A stretch of DNA of 64,000 bases from Amaurobius ferox (lineage: Eukaryota > Arthropoda > Arachnida > Araneae > Amaurobiidae): contig OX578152.1 of assembly GCA_951213105.1 (NCBI GenBank), positions 69,108,727 to 69,172,726 of the forward strand. The letters are read 5' to 3'. This document shows positions 60,960-64,000 of the stretch, piece by piece. Position 1 is the stretch's first letter; each line of letters opens with the position of its first letter. Under the pieces are notes generated by a model, which was not told the origin of the DNA, did no database searches, and was given only the letters and a program-made list of their open reading frames with translations. The position numbers and the translations under genes are program-made.

Positions 60960-61752
60960 TATGTGTGTGTGTGTGTGTGTCAGTGAGTCTGTGGAGACGA
61001 TAACTGACGAACGAATGGACCGATTCAAACCAAATTTGGAACAAAAATCACAATCCGTAAACACTGGAAGCCTATTGTTTTTATACGCAATCGAATGTTC
61101 AGAACCCCCCTAAATTTTTGAATGAAATTTTGAAAAAATCGTCAAAAAATCAAAACCACTAATAAAGTTATGCAAATAGACATTTCTTATGTAATTTTTC
61201 ATTAGAAAACGATTGGCATAAATTTTAGAACGCTAACATGAACCGTTCCCGAGATATTGCACATTTTTCAAAAAAATTATCAAAAAGTCATAAAATAAAA
61301 AAAAATATTTCCTATTGAGAAACATGTTCACTTTTCATATGTAATACAATACGATAAATTGGGTGACATCATTCTCGTGGATCTAGCTCGTTCCATTCAT
61401 GAAAAAAGATACTTTGAGTAATACGTTTATATTTGAACGCCAATAGTCATTTGTCTGTTGTAAGAATAACTTATTTCTTCGTCCATAATTCTTGGCGAGA
61501 TCTTGGCGACGAATTTGGCGGAATGTCGCCAACTTGGCGACTTTTTGAAATGTTGCCAAATTAACGAAAATCTCTCCAAATGAATGAAAATGACGCTAAA
61601 TCAATGGAAATGACGACTAATACTCGAAAATGCAATATCTTGGAAAGAATATAAATATCTACTACAATAAAAACCAATTTTTTTACTGTAAAAGTAGTAA
61701 ATTCAGTACATTATATAAGGAAAGTCATGTGTTGCCCACATCAGATTTTTTT
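60768..61752 (+). mobile_element. Hairpin-ended repeat, family A (A8)
   Basis: Complete copy with GT array at about 60898-60985. It shares with A9 private changes such as AATACGTTT and CATTTGTCTGTTG. Confidence 0.93.
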
Positions 61753-62420
61753 TATACGCAATCGAATGTTCAGAACCCCCCTAAATTTTCGAATGAAATT
61801 TTAAAAAAATCGTCAAAAAATCAAAACCACTAAGAAAGTTACGCAAATAGACATTTCTTATATAATTTTTCCTTAGAAAACGATTGGCATAAATTTTAGA
61901 ACGCTAACATGAACCGTTCTCGAGATATTGCACATTTTTAAAAAAAATTATCAAAAAGTCATAAAATAAAGAAAATTATTTCCTATTGAGAAACATGTTC
62001 ACTTTTCATATGTAATACCATACGATAAATTGGGTGACATCATTCTCGTGGATCTAGCTCGTTCCATTCATGAAAAAAGATACTTTGAGTAATACGTTTG
62101 TATTTGAACGCCAATAGTCATTTGTCTGTTGTAAGAATAACTTATTTCTTCGTCCATAATTCTTGGCGAGATTTTGGCGACGAATTTGGCGGAATGTCGC
62201 CAACTTGGCGACTTTTTGAAATGTTGCCAAATTAACGAAAATCTCTCCAAATGAATGAAAATGACGCTAAATCAATGGAAATGACGACTAATACGAGAAA
62301 ATTCAATATCTTGGAAAGAATATAAATATCTACTATAAGAAAAACCTATTTTTTGTACTGTAAAAGTAGTAAATTCAGTACATTATATAAGGAAAGTCAT
62401 GTGTTGCCCACATCAGATTT
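61753..62420 (+). mobile_element. Family A repeat (A9), left third missing
   Basis: It begins inside the element (TTATACGCAATCGAATGTTC) immediately after A8 and then repeats A8 to the right end. It looks like a tandem duplication of the last two thirds of A8. Confidence 0.9.
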
Positions 62421-62679
62421 TGTAAAATGTGTTTAAACTGTACTTAATCAATACAAAACAATTGCCCTCAAATGAATCCTGAGAAATTTTTATTTAATTT
62501 CATTCAATATGGAAATTCTTAAATGAATTATCTTAAACAAACGATTAACTATTTTTAATTAAAAAAAATGTTTAAACAGATGTTTACATTTCCCGAGGAG
62601 CTGGAAACGTTTTAAAGTGCATTAAGTGCATTAAGACGTAGACGCATTAAAAATGCAAATTGGATATCATATTAGAAAA

Positions 62680-62793
62680 GTATCCACGTTATTTTATGCA
62701 ATTAAACTCAATTTAATGCATCATGAAATAAAAAGATAAGAAAATCAATTTGAGTCTGCAGGGAAAGTCGCGTGATGTTCACATCAGATTTTT
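62680..62793 (+). mobile_element. Family B repeat fragment (right end only)
   Basis: CAATTTGAGTCTGCAGGGAAAG and then GTTCACATCAGATTTTT form the family B right end; the rest is missing. Confidence 0.75.
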
Positions 62794-62837
62794 TATGCTG
62801 TTACGGAAAACTAGAGCAACATAAATAAGCACCAATA

Positions 62838-63016
62838 ACACAATAATGCAGCATACAACTGTTTTGAGGGTATATTGGAACCCCTTCATCCGCGTAAGAG
62901 AACCAACAAACCTGAAGCCCAAAAGAAGATTCCTATTTTGGACTTCGGGTTTGTTGGTTCTTGCGCTGACGAAGGGATCCAACGCATTTTCGAAACAGCT
63001 GCATGTTGCATTATCA
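62838..63016. repeat. Foldback repeat with about 85-bp arms
   Basis: The arms pair from AATAATGCAGCATACAACTG through GAACCAACAAACC and CTGAAGCCCAAAA, around a loop of about 10 nt near 62926-62935. Confidence 0.8.
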
Positions 63017-63050
63017 CTTTCCCTGAAATACATGGTATTGCATAAGGAAC
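63013..63050 (+). mobile_element. Family B left-end hairpin fragment
   Basis: TATCACTTTCCCTGAAATAC and GCATAAGGAAC resemble the B hairpin, followed by unrelated sequence before the next complete B copy. Confidence 0.6.
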
Positions 63051-63068
63051 TTTTATTTTACTTATTAT

Positions 63069-63860
63069 TACTTTCCCTGCAATACATGGTAATGTATAGG
63101 GAAAGTATTGGAATCGTGTCGAAAATCGCAACTCGAGTTTTCGACGGACCTATACGTTTTGAGACCTCTAAAACACGAAAAATCTATTTTAGCGTGACGT
63201 CTGTGTGTGTGTGTCTCTCTCTATGTGTGTGTGTCTCTGTGTGTGCCTTAGAGCAGGAAGAAGAAGTATCTCTCCTCTAAGGTGTGTGTGTGTCTCTGTG
63301 AGTGCGTGTGTCTCTCTCTGTGTGTCTCTCTCTCTATGTGTGTCTCTGTGTGTGTGTGTGTGTGTCTCTGTGCCTGTCTGTGCAATGTATATATTACTCT
63401 AACTCAAAAACTAAAAGACCAAATTTTATGAAATTTTATAAATAAGTCACTTGTGTGTGACCCTGGTGCTGATTAGATTTTGGTATGATTCGGAAAATAA
63501 GAACCTGCTTTTTGTTGCGAAATGACCCGCAAAAATTGTCAAAATAAAAGACTACGTATGCTCAAATGCATCCATTAAATGCTTGTTTTATATGTAATAT
63601 TTGAAGCTGAAATGAATAAGACCAATCTCATTACTCTAGGACTGGCCGTTCTCGAGATACTTTAGTTTTTTGCATTCTTTGTACGTCGGTTTTGAGAATA
63701 AGTCCAGTTACCGAAAGAAATCGAAAGCTGAATTAGAAGTGTAAATTCAGTGCAATTTAAATTAATTATGCGTGTTATTTAGTGCAATTAAACTCAATTT
63801 AATGACTTATTAACGGAATTAAGTGAAAATGAATTTGAGTCTGCAGGGAAAGTCATGTGC
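63069..63860 (+). mobile_element. Family B repeat (B10), extreme right end missing
   Basis: Complete from the hairpin to GGGAAAGTCATGTGC, but lacks the CCACATCAGATTTTT end. A long mixed GT/CT microsatellite at about 63200-63385 includes a short unique insertion (AGAGCAGGAAGAAGAAG). Confidence 0.9.
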
Positions 63861-63936
63861 TTTTTGTGTTATTTGTGATTATTTATATTGCTCTAGTTTT
63901 CCTTAATCTTCATACAAAGTGTATTTTACTTATTAT

Positions 63937-64000
63937 TACTTTCCTTGCAATACATGGTAATGTATAGGGAAAGTATTGGAATCATGCCGAAAATCGCAAC
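63937..64000 (+). mobile_element. Family B repeat (B11), running off the window
   Basis: Left hairpin and first block only; it continues beyond the window edge. Confidence 0.9.

Overview
This is eukaryotic nuclear DNA: very AT-rich, almost gene-free and packed with nested repeats. The mix of elements (hAT, Tc1/mariner, copia, a young Ty3/gypsy element, tRNA-derived SINEs, hairpin-ended repeats with GT/GTCT microsatellites) and an intronless repetitive protein family suggest an arthropod, probably a spider. That placement is inference; no host gene here fixes the taxon.

Layout. 1-10 kb: noncoding DNA with a broken hAT copy, a hairpin-ended repeat (family A), a mariner-derived foldback element, a Tc1 relic and a copia relic. 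10.2-17.8 kb: two paralogous genes on the minus strand, one nearly intact with a single frameshift at a 19-G tract, one clearly a pseudogene. 18-28 kb: a SINE, a pogo/Tigger-like insertion inside a hairpin-ended repeat (family C), a 775-bp foldback element, and a head-to-tail array of family B repeats ending in a head-to-head pair. 28.2-36.4 kb: a 4.12-kb tandem duplication with almost no differences between copies. 36.5-41.2 kb: family A copies, one with a foldback element inserted in its hairpin. 41.4-50.75 kb: a complete, probably recent Ty3/gypsy LTR retrotransposon. 51-56 kb: a SINE with perfect target-site duplications, an old LTR plus primer-binding site, and a solo LTR inside a family B copy. 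56.4-64 kb: a dense cluster of A and B repeats.

The most interesting item is the gypsy element. Residues 10-72 of its Gag closely match the N-terminal appended (UNE-N) domain of eukaryotic cytosolic asparaginyl-tRNA synthetase, placed ahead of an ordinary capsid and CCHC zinc knuckle. Gag ends directly on a TTTAAAC slippery heptamer with foldable RNA downstream, and pol continues in the -1 frame (protease, reverse transcriptase, RNase H, integrase), so Gag-Pol is probably made by -1 frameshifting. The primer-binding site matches the 3' end of tRNA-His.

The A, B and C repeats share one plan: a left-end hairpin, conserved blocks, a GT/GTCT microsatellite, and (A and B) a constant right end. 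This resembles the Helentron-associated DINE-1/HINE elements of Drosophila. They abut in tandem with no spacer.
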